A DNA stretch of 64,000 bases from Conus ventricosus (GCA_018398815.1 CM031595.1:56589324-56653323), one strand, 5' to 3'; shown: positions 21,501 to 33,822, counted from the first letter of the stretch. Program-made: numbers and translations. Notes: generated from the letters alone by a model not told the origin.

Positions 21501-22250
21501 CCCTGGGGCCCCTTCTCAGATACTGTTGGAACATATACATTCAGATGCTTCTGTCTATTCTGCTGAACTTACTGCTCTGGTTCTGGCTTTGAAGATAATC
21601 TCACATTCTTCAAAGAGGGACTTTCTGGTTCTGTCGGATTCGTTGTCAGCTTTGGAGGCCATAGCTGGCCGCAACCTTCAGCATCCAGAACTTTTACTTT
21701 TTTTTGAACTTTTTAGCAAGTTGAAGGCGGATGGTTACAACATTACTCTTGCTTGGGTTCCTGGCCATGTTGGCATCGGCGGGAACGAAATGGTTGATCG
21801 TTTAGCCAAGAACGCCACAAGAGAGAAACTGTCCAACACTTTATATTCCCTGCTCAGATGTGAAACCCAAAATTAACGATTATGTGAGAGACCTCTGGCA
21901 GGAGGATTGGAACACACAGACGAATAACAAACTCTTTCAGATCCGTCGAAACCTTCAGGAGTTCCTCCCATCCACGTCGGGAGGTCGTAAAGAGTAAACG
22001 GTTCTGTGCCGGCTGCACACCGGCCATTCGTATTTTACCCATGCTTACCTTTTAAAGAGTGAAGAAGCTCCGTGGTGCATTCCATGTCATGCGCCACTCA
22101 CAATGAAACATGTTCTTTTAGAGTGTTGGGACTTGCACGATGTGAGACACAAACATTTTACAGCGGAGTCCATGAAGTTTCCTGTTCAGGGATGTCCCGC
22201 CTGATGTGATCCTTGAGTTTTTGAGAGAGATTGACATTTTTCATCTGATT
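18554..22250 (+). pseudogene. LINE ORF2: endonuclease, reverse transcriptase, RNase H
   Basis: The start MDNTIIHWNIRGLNSNF opens an AP-type endonuclease with QETQ, LLGDFNGHNPLWGS and, in a second frame, GSDHFPVLL (19180). The reverse transcriptase follows, with LTSCVCKLMEKM, GFRKHRSTVDHL, FFDLEKAY and the catalytic FVDDFAVYA (about 20555). RNase H lies at 21430-21840, with acidic residues in FTDGSKS, SAELTALVLAL and SDSLSALEA and the final HVGIGGNEMVDRLAK block. A C-terminal Cys/His segment (CIPCHAPLTMKHVLLEC) ends near 22250. Frame shifts occur at about 19100, 19450, 20080, 20330, 20500 and 21220, and an in-frame TAA lies near 21993. Many of these sit at short homopolymers. Confidence 0.85.
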
Positions 22251-22478
22251 TAAGTTTTTTACGGAAGAAAGATTTTTAACAGAGTTCCTGGTGCGTTTGT
22301 AGACGATGTCATTTAATGAGATGTATGAAAGTGGTGTTGTTGTTTTTTTTTTTTTAATTTTTATTTTTTATATGGCTGGTGAGTTGATTTTAACGGGGTG
22401 ACAGCCCTGATATGGCCCTTTGCGGTCGGCTGGGCTATAAGCAACATTATCTTATCTTATCTTATCTGACAATCTTCT

Positions 22479-23195
22479 TTGGAGAGAAAACTGTAGTAGA
22501 AGAGGCAGTATGCGCAAACAAGCGAACTGTGTCCACAGCAACATCAAGGACTGAAAGCCAGCGGTGGGGCACATACCTCTCTGGAGTAGTGGCCTTAATT
22601 CCCAACACACGACAGATGTCGAACAGCTGGTCTTTCAAATCAGCACTCCATTTGAACTCAGTGTGGAGATCTTGCATTCAAAGCTTCTGCAATACCTGTG
22701 AAAAGTTTGCAAAATGCTTTTGCTGCGTTATGAGCATGGTGACAGGTGTCTCCGTCAATGTCCAGTAGACCCGTTAACTTTCTTTCGAATCAAGGTCTCC
22801 AGACCTCCCTTGCTTCCTCTCATTATGGCAGCAGAATCCATCAGCACGGAGACCAAGTTCTTCCACTTCAGGCTATGTTTGTCCAAAAGTTTGTCCAATT
22901 CATCAAGAAGAATCTGTGCACTGACCTTTGTGACGACAATGGCATCAAGGTGATTTACCACAACTCTGTTTGCTGATGGTGAGAAGTGGGAAACCAGTAC
23001 AGCAAGAAACTTTCTCATTGGCCTTGCGGGTAGCTTCATCCAGATTTAAGATGAATGGAGTTGTCCTTAATTCCTCCAGAAGAGAGTCCTGAAGAAATGG
23101 GGCAAGGCCTTCTCGAAGCTTGTATGAAGCAGTGGTGCGGTCCATGCTCAGTTTCCTTCAGGGCAGACTTGTCACGACTTGCTGTCTGTGAAACA
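22479..23195 (-). pseudogene. Transposase core, exon 3 of transposon B
   Basis: Reads MDRTTASYKLREGL, ELRTTPFILNLDEATRKAN (first aspartate), LDKHSLKWKNLVSVLMDSAA then IMRGSKGGLETL (second aspartate), a DGDTCHHAHNA-type block near 22750, and YVPHRWLSVLDVAVD. It is closely parallel to transposon A. The upper end at 23195 is where a short hAT was inserted, and the lower end is the LINE target site. At least three frame shifts are present. Confidence 0.7.
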
Positions 23196-24063
23196 CAGGG
23201 TTCGTACGCCCCCTTATTTTCTTGAAAAGTGCTTGAGATTTGACATGACCATTTCAAGGCCTGGAAAAGTACTTAAAAATAAGCTGAAGGCCTAACCCCC
23301 TGGAGAAGTCCTTGAAATTTCAAAATCGGTCACAATCTGTCCTCTCAAAGCAAGGAAGTGACTGTCACTCAAGAAAATGTTTTTTATACGAAATAAATCA
23401 CAATCTCTATCACTCCGTGTGGCTTCGTGATCGCCGATCCCGTAGCAACCGACAACAGCCTAGCTGAAGCAGAAGGGAAGAAACCCTCGTCAGTGACTAG
23501 TGTTTGACTTACTATAGACGTAAGTGTAGAAGCCAACAGAGTTCTTTCCCTTTGGTTACCATGGGGGTTGTGTCGACGGTCGTGTTTTGCGCCAAATAGT
23601 GCTACTGAGCCTGCAAGATGGGGAAAGGAGACTGCGTTTTCAATGATATGTGGGCAGAAAAAGATGCTTTCAAAGGTTGGTTAGCTCGTGGAGAAAACGA
23701 ACACTCAGCAAGGTGCACATTGTGCAAGAAGAGTTTTAGTATCTCGGGTATGGGCATCAGTGCTGTGAAGAGTCATGCTGATGGAGTGAAACACAAACGG
23801 TTGGTGGAACATGAACATGAGAATAAGAGAAATGCCGGTGGTGCCACACTACTGGACCTGACCAGTTGTGCTAGCATGATATACGAGGTAAGAAATGATG
23901 TTAAGTTAATGATTGATAGTAACAGGCTGCTCATAGATTTTTAATAAACATAACTTTGCAAGAAAGTTTTTTAATTACTACCCCTTAAATGAAGCTGCTA
24001 ACCCCTGGAAATTCCCTTGAAAACCCCTTGAACTTTTTTTTCTGATATCTGTGGGAAACCCTG
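23196..24063 (+). mobile_element. Short non-autonomous hAT with a zinc-finger exon
   Basis: It starts CAGGGTTCGTACGC and ends with the inverted form GGGAAACCCTG (read inward, CAGGGTTTCCCACAG). Subterminal phrases 'cttgaaaagtgcttgagatt' and 'caaggcctggaaaag' match a hAT group known from fish and invertebrates. GAAACA adjoins both ends and may be the remains of the 8-bp target duplication. The 868-bp length leaves room only for one exon. Confidence 0.75.
23618..23887 (+). pseudogene. BED-type zinc-finger exon retained in the short hAT
   Basis: From the ATG at 23618 it reads MGKGDCVFNDMWAEKDAF, then the finger ARCTLCKKSFSISGMGISAV followed by KSHADGVKHKRL (C-x2-C, H-x5-H type). It ends at a consensus donor, ACGAG/GTAAG, at 23888. 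No transposase exon follows before the element ends. The exon is fully open over 90 codons although its gene is gone, which suggests recent deletion or retained use. Confidence 0.65.
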
Positions 24064-24485
24064 GAAACATACATTCATAACCCCAATCACTCTGCTGCTT
24101 CATCAACCCATATATAAATTACATAATGTATTGACTGATATAGATTAAATCTTCATATCACAGTCAGTCATAACTGCACAAAAACATTCTAAATTGCCTG
24201 TTATTAGGCTGACATTTTATTGATAAAGTGAATAACTTCATTTATCTGTGTCAATGTTTCTGTGTGCAAGTGTGTTGGACAGCTGGCGGCGCACTGAGTC
24301 GATTGAAAAATTGAGAATTTGCGCCTTTCAGAACTCTTATTATTATTATTATTTAAAAGTTTTTGTAATTTGTGTAAGCACACCCCTAAACTGCAAGTCA
24401 AAAGTCCTTCACAATCAGTGGATCACAGACAAAAACACTGCAAAGATCCTCAATGGTGAAAAATAAACACACACACACACACACC

Positions 24486-24522
<37 letters not shown>

Positions 24523-24727
24523 CTCTCTCTCTCCTCTCTCTCTCTCTCCTTTTTTTATTAGCAATAAGTAAAATTTATATTTCAGTAATGTGTAATTTAA
24601 GCTAAAACAGTTCTTAAAACCCTGATAGATTACAAACATACATCACTCAGGAATGAATCTGACTTACTAATAGCCTGTTCATATTGGCTTACTTCAGTAC
24701 TGATAAAGTTATGTTTTATTAACTTAC
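24064..24727. other. Intron of transposon B; no gene
   Basis: Contains (TTA)n near 24338-24354 and (AC)n followed by (CT)n at 24470-24550. Nothing coding was seen. Confidence 0.6.
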
Positions 24728-24923
24728 CTTGGCATAGGCTATGAGGTCTGGTACAGCACTAAGGGACATCCCCTCTCCGCAGCATAGGCAGAGTCATCGC
24801 TTCCAGATTGCTGACCCTGTCCTTTACAGGTGTCAGCGGCACTGAATCCACTGCTTGACCTCACCACATCAGCTTTAAGTACAGCAGGATCAATGCCATA
24901 GGTGCTATCATGTGGTTCAGTTC
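24728..24923 (-). pseudogene. Exon 2 of transposon B
   Basis: Bounded on the minus strand by acceptor ttgcttag and donor CCAAG/GTAAGTT. It encodes EPHDSTYGIDPAVLKADVV, then in a shifted frame VKDRVSNLEAMTLPMLRR and finally SLSAVPDLIAYAK. The last phrase, on the 'P.L...AK' pattern, marks the start of the transposase core in this hAT group. Two frame shifts are present. The exon matches the position and content of exon 2 of transposon A. Confidence 0.6.
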
Positions 24924-24993
24924 CTAAGCAACAGACAATAAAATATCATTTAATTTACATGTTTTCTGAATGAAAAAACAAACAAAACAAAAC

Positions 24994-25030
<37 letters not shown>

Positions 25031-25298
25031 CAGTCACAATGACACACAAACCCTCACCTATCCTTATCTAATGTAAAGCAGCCACCCTTTTAGTTTGAAC
25101 CTCTTGTGTCTTGCCCATGCATCTTTTCTTGTTAAAAAAAATCCTTGAAATGCTCAATCTTGATGAAAACATTCATCTTCATTTATATTCATACTTGTAT
25201 ACTAGTACTTATTACTAGCAGCATCGATGGCTAACAGCTTGGGATTTTTTATTATTTTTATTTTTATTATTACATCAGTGACAACCAGATTGACTGAT
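24924..25298. other. Intron of transposon B up to the gypsy insertion; no gene
   Basis: Contains (AC)n at 25000-25029. It ends in CTAA (25299-25302), the target duplication of the gypsy element. Confidence 0.6.
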
Positions 25299-25302
25299 CT
25301 AA

Positions 25303-26796
25303 TGTAAGGGGTGGTGGATGAAAGCGTAAGGAGGGTAGAAGGGATAGAAGGAGTTGGGGAGAGAGCGAGTTGACACATCAACTTCAACACCCAACACCAG
25401 CTCGTTGGTCCTCTCTTTTTATTTTGAATCATGGTTGGATTGAACCAACCATAACCAAACCACCGACCTATTAAGACATAAACAATAATAATCATAAAAA
25501 ATGAGGTACTATGTAAAAACATATACAGGAAGACACAATTATTCAAATTAAGCTAAGACAAAAGTGCAGGATTTACAACAAACATCAACACACAAGGCCT
25601 CCCCGTTGCGAACGGTAGGAGGTACAACATACATTTACAATCCATAACATAATCATCACATAAACCAAAGGGATCCCCGTTGCGAAATGCAGGATCAACA
25701 ACATAATACTTTTATTATCATAACATTAAGAAAAGGGATCCCCGTTGCGAACGGCAGGATCAACAATATAATTATTTCATGAACATAACATTAACACTGA
25801 GACTCCCCGTTGCGAACGGCAGGAGCAATGAACAATAAATGAAATCAATTAACATCTGATTTTCAACAGCAGCTACACAAATTTTGTGGGGAAAAATCAT
25901 ATGTGTAGTGTCCACACATATGATGAAACTCAGAAAGGAACACCTTGCACATGAACAAACCAACTAAAGCTATCCTCCTTTCTTGGCACTCACACCCACC
26001 TCAGGACAGGGTCTAGATTATTACTCAGCAGATTCAGTTAGTCTCTCATAATATGAAAACAAATTCTCATTTACTCGTAATAATACATACACAATCATCA
26101 TTCAATTAATGGCTCTGACAAAAGAAACCCATATCTTTTTCATTCAATACCATTGATTGCATACACATTGGCTTGTGGTAACAATAACCATTGTGACCAC
26201 CAGCTTTACAAAAAAATCCATGGTACCAAAGGTACAATGAATTGCACAGGGACATGTTGAAAAATGTCAAAACAAAACAAAAAATTATAACAGAATATCG
26301 ACATGGGAAAACCATTATCTACCTCAGGACAGGGTGTTGACACACACCCGTTCATCTGTCCCGGCCACCTCTCTGGTGTGGAACAGGCATCCTCTGAAAA
26401 GGGCAACATGTGTGTCCCTAAATCATAGCACCCAGACGCACATGATCTTCAAAAAAAAAAAGTAAATGCCTGGCATCAAACATAGCCAGCAGAATTCAGC
26501 AAAGGGAAGCAACTCATACATTTCAATGGTTACTCTTCAAGAAAAAAGGGTTACTTCCCTTCATTCATCCATCGTCGCAACGCGCCCAACTTTGTAATTC
26601 TAGGCCCGAGTGTAGCCAACAAATGGAACACAATTCAAAACGAAGTTTCTGATACATCTAAAATGAAAATTAAATAGATCAGCATTGATTTCAGGAATTG
26701 CTTTCAACAACACTGTAACTACCAGGAGTAAGCATAACTAAATAATTCATTCCAGCCTCCATCACATCAGGTACTGATTCCATGAAAAAATAACAT

Positions 26797-26831
<35 letters not shown>

Positions 26832-27593
26832 TCCAAGGTCTCTTGAAAGAAAAAATACCACCAGTTCTCCTAAGTGAAACTCTTAGTCTTGTGCGCATCT
26901 CCATTAAGTGGCTTTTAACATTTTTCTTTAAAACACTTAAACAAGTCAACAACAACAAAATATTTATCAATAACAAACCAGATTCCCAATAAGCTTGTTC
27001 CCAGTACACTTATTATAACATACCTCGAAAGATAATCACCAGTCCTTCGTGCTGTAGCTAACCAGCATGAAACCGGTCTTCCGTTATCAGACGAACAGGC
27101 AAAAACCTCCGTTAGCTGTGCCAAGCAGTGGGGAAAAGAGCGAAGTCTGGGCGGGAGGCTGGGATTATTGCCTCCAGTTCACACCCACAGCTAACACGCC
27201 GCAGAAAATAGGCCCTGAGCTTCAGTAAATAACAGTATTAATCCATGCTTTGTCATTGCCGTGAATAAATATCCATTAACGTCTGGTAATTTGTGCACAT
27301 TCCTAACCAGAGATTATGCCAAGTAGACTGGTTATAATCCACAAACCAACTATTGTATTCCTACTCATCCACGGCCATTCTAAAGACAATTCTGGAACCA
27401 CGCTAAACCAGGCCCCAAGGCGGAGAACTCCTCCGACAAAAGATCAGAATTCACTGAAATCCCTATACACTTACACTACCCTTATCAACTCAACTACATA
27501 CCAAAGAATAAAAATAGCCACAAAAAAACGAAACATGCTCTATCAAGAGCATGAGATTAAACATTTGCAGAAGTAAACTTCTGCCCGGCCACA
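25303..27593 (-). repeat. 3' LTR of the gypsy element (copy A)
   Basis: 2291 bp, TG...CA ends (minus strand TGTGGCCGG...CCCCTTACA). Next to its upper end, at 27594-27608, is the purine tract GTCAGCAGGGGAGATT on the minus strand. It contains the four-hairpin array at 25596-25826 and a (GA)n tract near 26800. Confidence 0.85.
25596..25826. repeat. Array of four hairpins inside the LTR
   Basis: The four units share CCCCGTTGCGAACGG with inner stem CCGTT/AACGG and loop GCG. The outer stem differs between units but keeps pairing: CCTCC with GGAGG (25596-25623), GATCC with GGATC (25671-25695 and 25735-25760), CTCC with GGAG (25800-25826). The same four units are at 58424-58654 in the 5' LTR. One unit in this copy has a damaged inner stem (GAAATGC). 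Confidence 0.85.
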
Positions 27594-29362
27594 AATCTCC
27601 CCTGCTGACAGTTATGGTCTCCATAACTTTGCCCATCCCCCGTTTGTACACAAAAATACATTAAAAAAAAAACCTTGGCGACAATATAACCTCAACGGGT
27701 AAATTGTCAAGCAAAAATTACAACCAACAGTGTGACAGCACTTAAACCGACAAGGTGGATTCCATTAGGATTCAAAACAAAAACCGTATCAGCACACATA
27801 ACAAAATCAAACATGCCAAATGGTTCATCAAAAAATTAATAGACTACAGCAAAAAAACAAATCATACAGACCAAGGGAACAGAGGACAGCAGTTTACAAA
27901 ACCGATCGGGCCTAGGCTTACAACACCAAAACACCTCCCTGGGACTTAAAAGTGCCAATCTCGCGCTTTTCTGTCGCCTCCTAAACTGGAGCATCGCATT
28001 CAGAGGACATCGATTTCACCTTTTCCCAACAAGAGTCCATGTTTCACTTGTAGCCCTCAAGTCTGTCATTTTTCAGATCTTCCTTTTTAAAGTAAATCTT
28101 GAAAATGCATCCATCCCAACAAAGCATTCAGGGGCAGTATGGCCATTTAATGCCTATACTGTCTTGACTCAGCATCGTCAATCTTCATTCTTACATACCG
28201 GGATGCAAGATAACTTCTTTTTTGTTTCTTTAACGGTAGTGTTTCATACCCATTAAATGTCCACATTGAATACACCGATGCAACCAACATTTCTTCACAA
28301 AACCTTCAAAAACAAAATTCAATGTTCAACAAACATCTGCAGCAATACACGCAAATGAACTGCCTTTTCAGCCAAGTTGGAGCATTATCAAACAACCCAA
28401 CAAAAAACCTTTCCCAACAACAACAAAAAAAAAGTGTCCACTTGGCTGAATATATTCACATGCCCATGTCAAAAAAAAAAAAACCCAAAAAAACAACAAC
28501 AAAAGATTCCAAAAGATGGAGGAGGTGCATGCCTATCCTAACATGCTACATTCTTACTTCCACTTCCAGCGTGGGGAGGTTGAGTGCGCGCTTCACCAGC
28601 CCAACAGCAACACTACTCTGACCGAGACAAATCCACACAGTCATACTGTGTCAGCACGTTGTGCATGATCTCTTAATGCCCAATTCTAAAAAAACCCATC
28701 TGACTTTTGAGTCGCTTAATATCAACGACCACATAGTCTGGCAAACTACGTCACACACAACAAAGTTCATGCCCCTTGTTGGCAACAGGGACGCAGTAGA
28801 ATACAAAAAAGAAAAAAAAAGTGTACATGATTGAAAAAAAATACATTTGTTATTCAAGTGATAGTCACCAAATTACTCACACATGCAGACTTCAATCAGC
28901 TAAAAAATTACGCCTGTCTGCCCAACCAGGGGAAGTGAAGAGAAACTGTTTCACAAAAATACCTTTTAGACAGACACACTCTGAGTACTGTTTAACTGTA
29001 AGTAACATGAGGCATGGAGCATCTCTCGCCATGCCCTAACAGGAGTATTACCGATTCACGTTCATTCCACCTTGTGGTCATTATCTGACACGTCAGTTTG
29101 CAAGGGACGAAAGTGATTGAACTCAATGTGATGAGGAACGGGATAGATTTTGTTCCCCGGGAATCCAAATGGGTAAATTCAGGATGCTGCCTTGCAAACT
29201 GATTGTCTGATAACGACCAAAACAAAACGCAAAACCGAAAAAGCGAACACTATGTTTATAGCCAGCCAAAAACAAAGAAACTCCCTGCTGCTTTATACAC
29301 GACAAAACAACACACGTACTACTCTGTCATAGCTCCATCAAAAGCAGCGAACATAGCGCTAA
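27594..29362 (-). repeat. Gypsy 3' internal region, copy A
   Basis: Matches 33823-35585 nearly base for base, with scattered single-base indels. There is no convincing reading frame; it includes an A-rich stretch and the purine tract next to the LTR. The match ends at the phrase gcgctaatgaa, after which a hAT fragment follows here and gypsy sequence continues in copy B. Confidence 0.8.
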
Positions 29363-31250
29363 TGAAAATTTACAGACCTGTTTACCCCAATTCGTGTACC
29401 TGTAATGTCTCATAAAAAAAACCTGTAATTTCAGAAAAAAACCTGTAATTTTCATAATCGCAATATTTAGCGACTTTTTGCACTTACACATGTATATCAA
29501 ATGTAAAGCATTTATACCATAATAACAAGACTTTGGTTAATTATACAATTATAGTATTAATTTTTAATAACACTTTACTTACCTTCAAATTGTTTCAGCT
29601 ACCCGGCACTCTCAAGTCTGTTTCATGCTTGAACTTGTAAACACCACAACTGGGAGTGGGAGTATCCTTGTATTTCATACACACAAATCACTTTATGATG
29701 AAGAAGCCACTCTTGAATACTGTTTATAAGTATACTAATGTTGCAAGTCACTATATGTTGTTCAGCTAGCAGGCACTCTGAAGTCAAGTTCATGCTTCTT
29801 GAACTTGGAAACACCACAATTGGAAATGGGAGTGTCTTTGTATTTTTTTTCTCTTTTGGATGCAAACAAAGCTACAGTACACACACAAAATCAAATGATA
29901 ATACAGAAGCTACTCTTCTCTAGATCTACACACTATTACTACAAGTCACTTTTGCTACACTGTACAAGTCACATTCTTTTGGCAGGCTCTTCAATCAGTC
30001 TGCTGCTTTTCTACCTTGCTTCAAGGAATTATAATATGCAGACTTGATTTTCTTGAGCTGGTCATCTGAGCATTTTCTTTCATGTGCCTCGCCAGGAAGA
30101 GACTTCACAACCATCATGCTTTCCAGGGTTTTGCTTCCAACAGATGCTCTATGATCAGTTTTGTTTTTCTGACACAGCTGAAGATCCTTTCACAACAAGC
30201 ATTTGAATGGGGAATGGTCAGAATGCCAAGCATAACCCGGGCCAGATTCTGGAACAGAGCAACTCCCACTGCATCTTTCAGTTTCCCTATGCTCGCCCAC
30301 AGAACATCAATGCGTGTTTCCTCAAACTGTGGATCTGACGTGACCTGAGTCAGGCTATCACTCTGATATTCAGCAAACTCCTCAAGCACAGTCTGTTTGG
30401 AAACTCCAGCTGGGAGCATGCATGGAAATTCTCTCCAGGAAGAATTCCAGGTCTGAAGTTTCGGCACCGTCAGGACCACCCACAGCTCTGATCTTGATGT
30501 CTGTGACTTTGGCATGCTTCAACACATCTGAGTGGAAAGGAAACTTGGTTTTCATGTACGTGCAAGCACTTTTCCAGAACTTTCTCACACATGAGTAGAA
30601 CTCCTTGATTTTTTTGTCCCTCAGGTGATTGTGCTCTTTGTCTTCAATGTAGGTGTTGGCATCATCCCCAATGAAGAGTTCTTTGTCACCTTTCAGCTGG
30701 TAAGATTCGATGAACTCCACATCCAAGGCACATTTTCCTACCATTGCAGATGGCTTGACAAATTTTGTGAGACACTGTCTCAGGAACCTCAGCAGCACTC
30801 TGTGAAGAACATGGACCTGAGGTGACTCATTCTGCAGCTGCTGGTTCAGAGTGTCAAATGGTTCCAATGCCTTGAACAGAAAGAGGCAATACAGCTTGTT
30901 TGTGCGGGAGCGGAAAAAATCTTCAAGTCTCCGAAGTCTTGCTTGTGATGAAGGAGCTGATGAGATACTGGTTGATGTACTTGCAGCAGAAGTAGAGGTA
31001 GAACCAGAGCCCAAAGATTTGACCTCTTCCTCAATGAAACTCTTCAGTGCATCCCAGTTCTCCAGCAATCTGCCCACACATTTCCGCACACTGAGCCACC
31101 TGGTGGCCACATGTTTCAAAATCTTCTGGTGTTTCACATCTTCCTGAAACTTTTCAAGGTTTGCTTGTCTTTTGCCTCTTGACTTGTCAGGTTTGCGTGT
31201 CCAGTCGCTTTCAATTTGAATAGGCAGCTCTGAGCAAGCTTTTTCTAGTG
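29363..31250 (-). mobile_element. hAT transposon fragment inserted in gypsy copy A, cut by gap
   Basis: The left end reads CAGACCTGTTTACCCC with the repeated phrase AAACCTGTAAT inside, as expected of a hAT terminus. The coding part (30114-31250) is a C-terminal transposase on the minus strand. The other end lies in the 1000-N gap. The corresponding site in copy B (35585/35586) is empty. Confidence 0.65.
30114..31250 (-). pseudogene. hAT transposase C-terminal half
   Basis: Reads TRWLSVRKCVGRLLENWDAL, RLEDFFRSRTNKLYCLFLFK, then an all-helical region with VLHRVLLRFLRQCLTKFV. After one frame shift near 30440 it ends with LWASIGKLKDAVGVALFQNL and the dimerisation motif ILTIPHSNACCERIFSCVRK. 'IPHSNA.CER.FS' is the hAT C-terminal signature. 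The protein belongs to a different hAT subgroup from transposons A and B (TRWLS rather than HRWLS, with a different C-terminus). The N-terminal half is lost in the gap. Confidence 0.8.
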
Positions 31251-32250
31251 NNNNNNNNNNNNNNNNNNNNNNNNNNNNNNNNNNNNNNNNNNNNNNNNNN
31301 NNNNNNNNNNNNNNNNNNNNNNNNNNNNNNNNNNNNNNNNNNNNNNNNNNNNNNNNNNNNNNNNNNNNNNNNNNNNNNNNNNNNNNNNNNNNNNNNNNNN
31401 NNNNNNNNNNNNNNNNNNNNNNNNNNNNNNNNNNNNNNNNNNNNNNNNNNNNNNNNNNNNNNNNNNNNNNNNNNNNNNNNNNNNNNNNNNNNNNNNNNNN
31501 NNNNNNNNNNNNNNNNNNNNNNNNNNNNNNNNNNNNNNNNNNNNNNNNNNNNNNNNNNNNNNNNNNNNNNNNNNNNNNNNNNNNNNNNNNNNNNNNNNNN
31601 NNNNNNNNNNNNNNNNNNNNNNNNNNNNNNNNNNNNNNNNNNNNNNNNNNNNNNNNNNNNNNNNNNNNNNNNNNNNNNNNNNNNNNNNNNNNNNNNNNNN
31701 NNNNNNNNNNNNNNNNNNNNNNNNNNNNNNNNNNNNNNNNNNNNNNNNNNNNNNNNNNNNNNNNNNNNNNNNNNNNNNNNNNNNNNNNNNNNNNNNNNNN
31801 NNNNNNNNNNNNNNNNNNNNNNNNNNNNNNNNNNNNNNNNNNNNNNNNNNNNNNNNNNNNNNNNNNNNNNNNNNNNNNNNNNNNNNNNNNNNNNNNNNNN
31901 NNNNNNNNNNNNNNNNNNNNNNNNNNNNNNNNNNNNNNNNNNNNNNNNNNNNNNNNNNNNNNNNNNNNNNNNNNNNNNNNNNNNNNNNNNNNNNNNNNNN
32001 NNNNNNNNNNNNNNNNNNNNNNNNNNNNNNNNNNNNNNNNNNNNNNNNNNNNNNNNNNNNNNNNNNNNNNNNNNNNNNNNNNNNNNNNNNNNNNNNNNNN
32101 NNNNNNNNNNNNNNNNNNNNNNNNNNNNNNNNNNNNNNNNNNNNNNNNNNNNNNNNNNNNNNNNNNNNNNNNNNNNNNNNNNNNNNNNNNNNNNNNNNNN
32201 NNNNNNNNNNNNNNNNNNNNNNNNNNNNNNNNNNNNNNNNNNNNNNNNNN
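31251..32250. other. Assembly gap (1000 N)
   Basis: A run of exactly 1000 N. The sequences on either side belong to two copies of the same gypsy 3' end, so this is probably a scaffold join between overlapping contigs or haplotypes. Confidence 0.99.
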
Positions 32251-33025
32251 GATTAATTACTCAGCAGATTCATTAGTCTCTCATAATATGAAAACAAATT
32301 CTCATTTACTCGTAATAATACATACACAATCATCATTCAATTAATGGCTCTGACAAAAGAAACCCATATCTTTTCATTCAATACCATGATTGCATACACA
32401 TTGGCTTGTGGTAACAATAACCATTGTGACCACCACTTCCAAAAAAATCCATGGTACCAAGGTACAATGAATTGCACAGGACATGTTGAAAAATGTCAAA
32501 ACAAAACAAAAAATTAATAACAGAATATCGACATGGGAAAACCATTATCTACCTCAGGACAGGTGTTGACACACACCCGTTCATCTGTCCCGCCACCTCT
32601 CTGTGTGAACAGGCATCCTCTGAAAAGGGCAACATGTGTGTCCCTAAATCATAGCACCCAGACCACATGATCTTCAAAAAAAAAAGTAAATGTCGGCACA
32701 ACATAGCCAGCAGAATTCACTAAGGGAACAACTCATACATTTCAATGGTTTACTCTTCAAGAAAAAGGGTTACTTCCCTTCATCATCCATCGTCGCAACG
32801 CGCCCAACTCGTAATTCTAGGCCCGAGTGTAGCCAACAAATGGAACACAATCAAAACGAAGTTTCTGATACATCTAAAATGAAAATTAAATAGATCAGCG
32901 CATTGATTTTCAGGAATTGCTTTCAACAACACTGTAACTACCAGGAGTAAGCATAACTAAATAATTCATTCCAGCCTCCATCACATCAGGTACTGATTCC
33001 ATGAAAAAATAACATGCACAAGAGC

Positions 33026-33057
<32 letters not shown>

Positions 33058-33822
33058 AGATGTCCAAGGTTTCCTTGAAAGAAAAATACCACCAGTTCTC
33101 CTCCAAAGTGAAACTCTTAGTCTTGTGCGCATCTCCATTAAGTGGCTTTTAACATTTTTCTTTAAAACACTTAAACAAGTCAACAACAACAAAAATATTT
33201 ATCAATAACCAGATTCCCAATAAGCTTGTTCCCAGTACACTTATTTAACATACCTCGAAAGATAATCACCAGTCCTTCGTGCTGTAGCTAACCAGCATGA
33301 AACCGGTCTTCCGTTATCAGACGAACAGGCAAAACCTCCGTTAGCTGTGCCAAGCAGTGGGGAAAAGAGCGAAGTCTGGGCGGGAGGCTGTATTATTGCC
33401 TCCAGTTCACACCCACAGCTAACACGCCGCAGAAATATAGGCCCTGAGCTTCAGTAAATAACAGTATTAATCCATGCTTTGTCATTGCCGTGAATAAATA
33501 TCCATAACGTCTGTAATTTGTGCACATTCCTAACCAGAGATTATGCCAAGTAGACTGGTTATTACTTATATCCACAAACCAACTATTGTATTCCTACTCA
33601 TCCATGGCCATTCTAAAGACAATTCTGGAACCACGCTAACCAGGCCCCAAGGCAGAGAACTCCTCCGACAAAAGATCAGAATTCACTGAAATCCCTATAC
33701 ACTTACACTACCCTTATCAACTCGACTACATACCAAAGAATAAAATAGCCACAATAAAACGAAACATGCTCTCAAGAGCATGAAGATAAACATTTGCAGA
33801 AGTAAACTTCTGTCCGGCCACA
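32251..33822 (-). repeat. Gypsy LTR, copy B, truncated by the gap
   Basis: Matches 26020-27593 of copy A. It has many single-base deletions relative to both copies A and C, as expected of a poorly covered contig end. It ends in GGCCACA (minus strand TGTGGCC), followed by the purine tract. Confidence 0.8.

Larger units (their letters stand above)
16477..22466 (+). mobile_element. Full-length I-clade (Nimb-like) LINE, copy 1
   Basis: Flanked by the identical 12-bp target duplication TGACAATCTTCT (16465-16476 and 22467-22478), which fixes both ends. The element is 5990 bp: a G-rich 5' region (CCTCCGGGGG start), ORF1 with zinc knuckles, ORF2 with AP-type endonuclease, reverse transcriptase and RNase H, and a 3' tail of TTATC repeats. 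Non-LTR elements with RNase H and three-knuckle ORF1 belong to the I superclade. A second full-length copy at 40863-46862 and a truncated one at 59429-60045 belong to the same family. Confidence 0.92.

Noticed and set aside
25596..25826. CRISPR-like spaced repeats
   Set aside because: The spacing is irregular, the units are hairpins inside an animal LTR retrotransposon, and no cas-like gene is near.
26767..27009. Leu/Ser-rich membrane-like frame, also seen at 32986-33192 and 60216-60440
   Set aside because: The Leu-Ser run is the translated (GA)n microsatellite of the gypsy LTR. It recurs because the LTR does, and the frame differs between copies.
31248..32276. A 342-codon open frame
   Set aside because: It consists almost wholly of N; it is the assembly gap.
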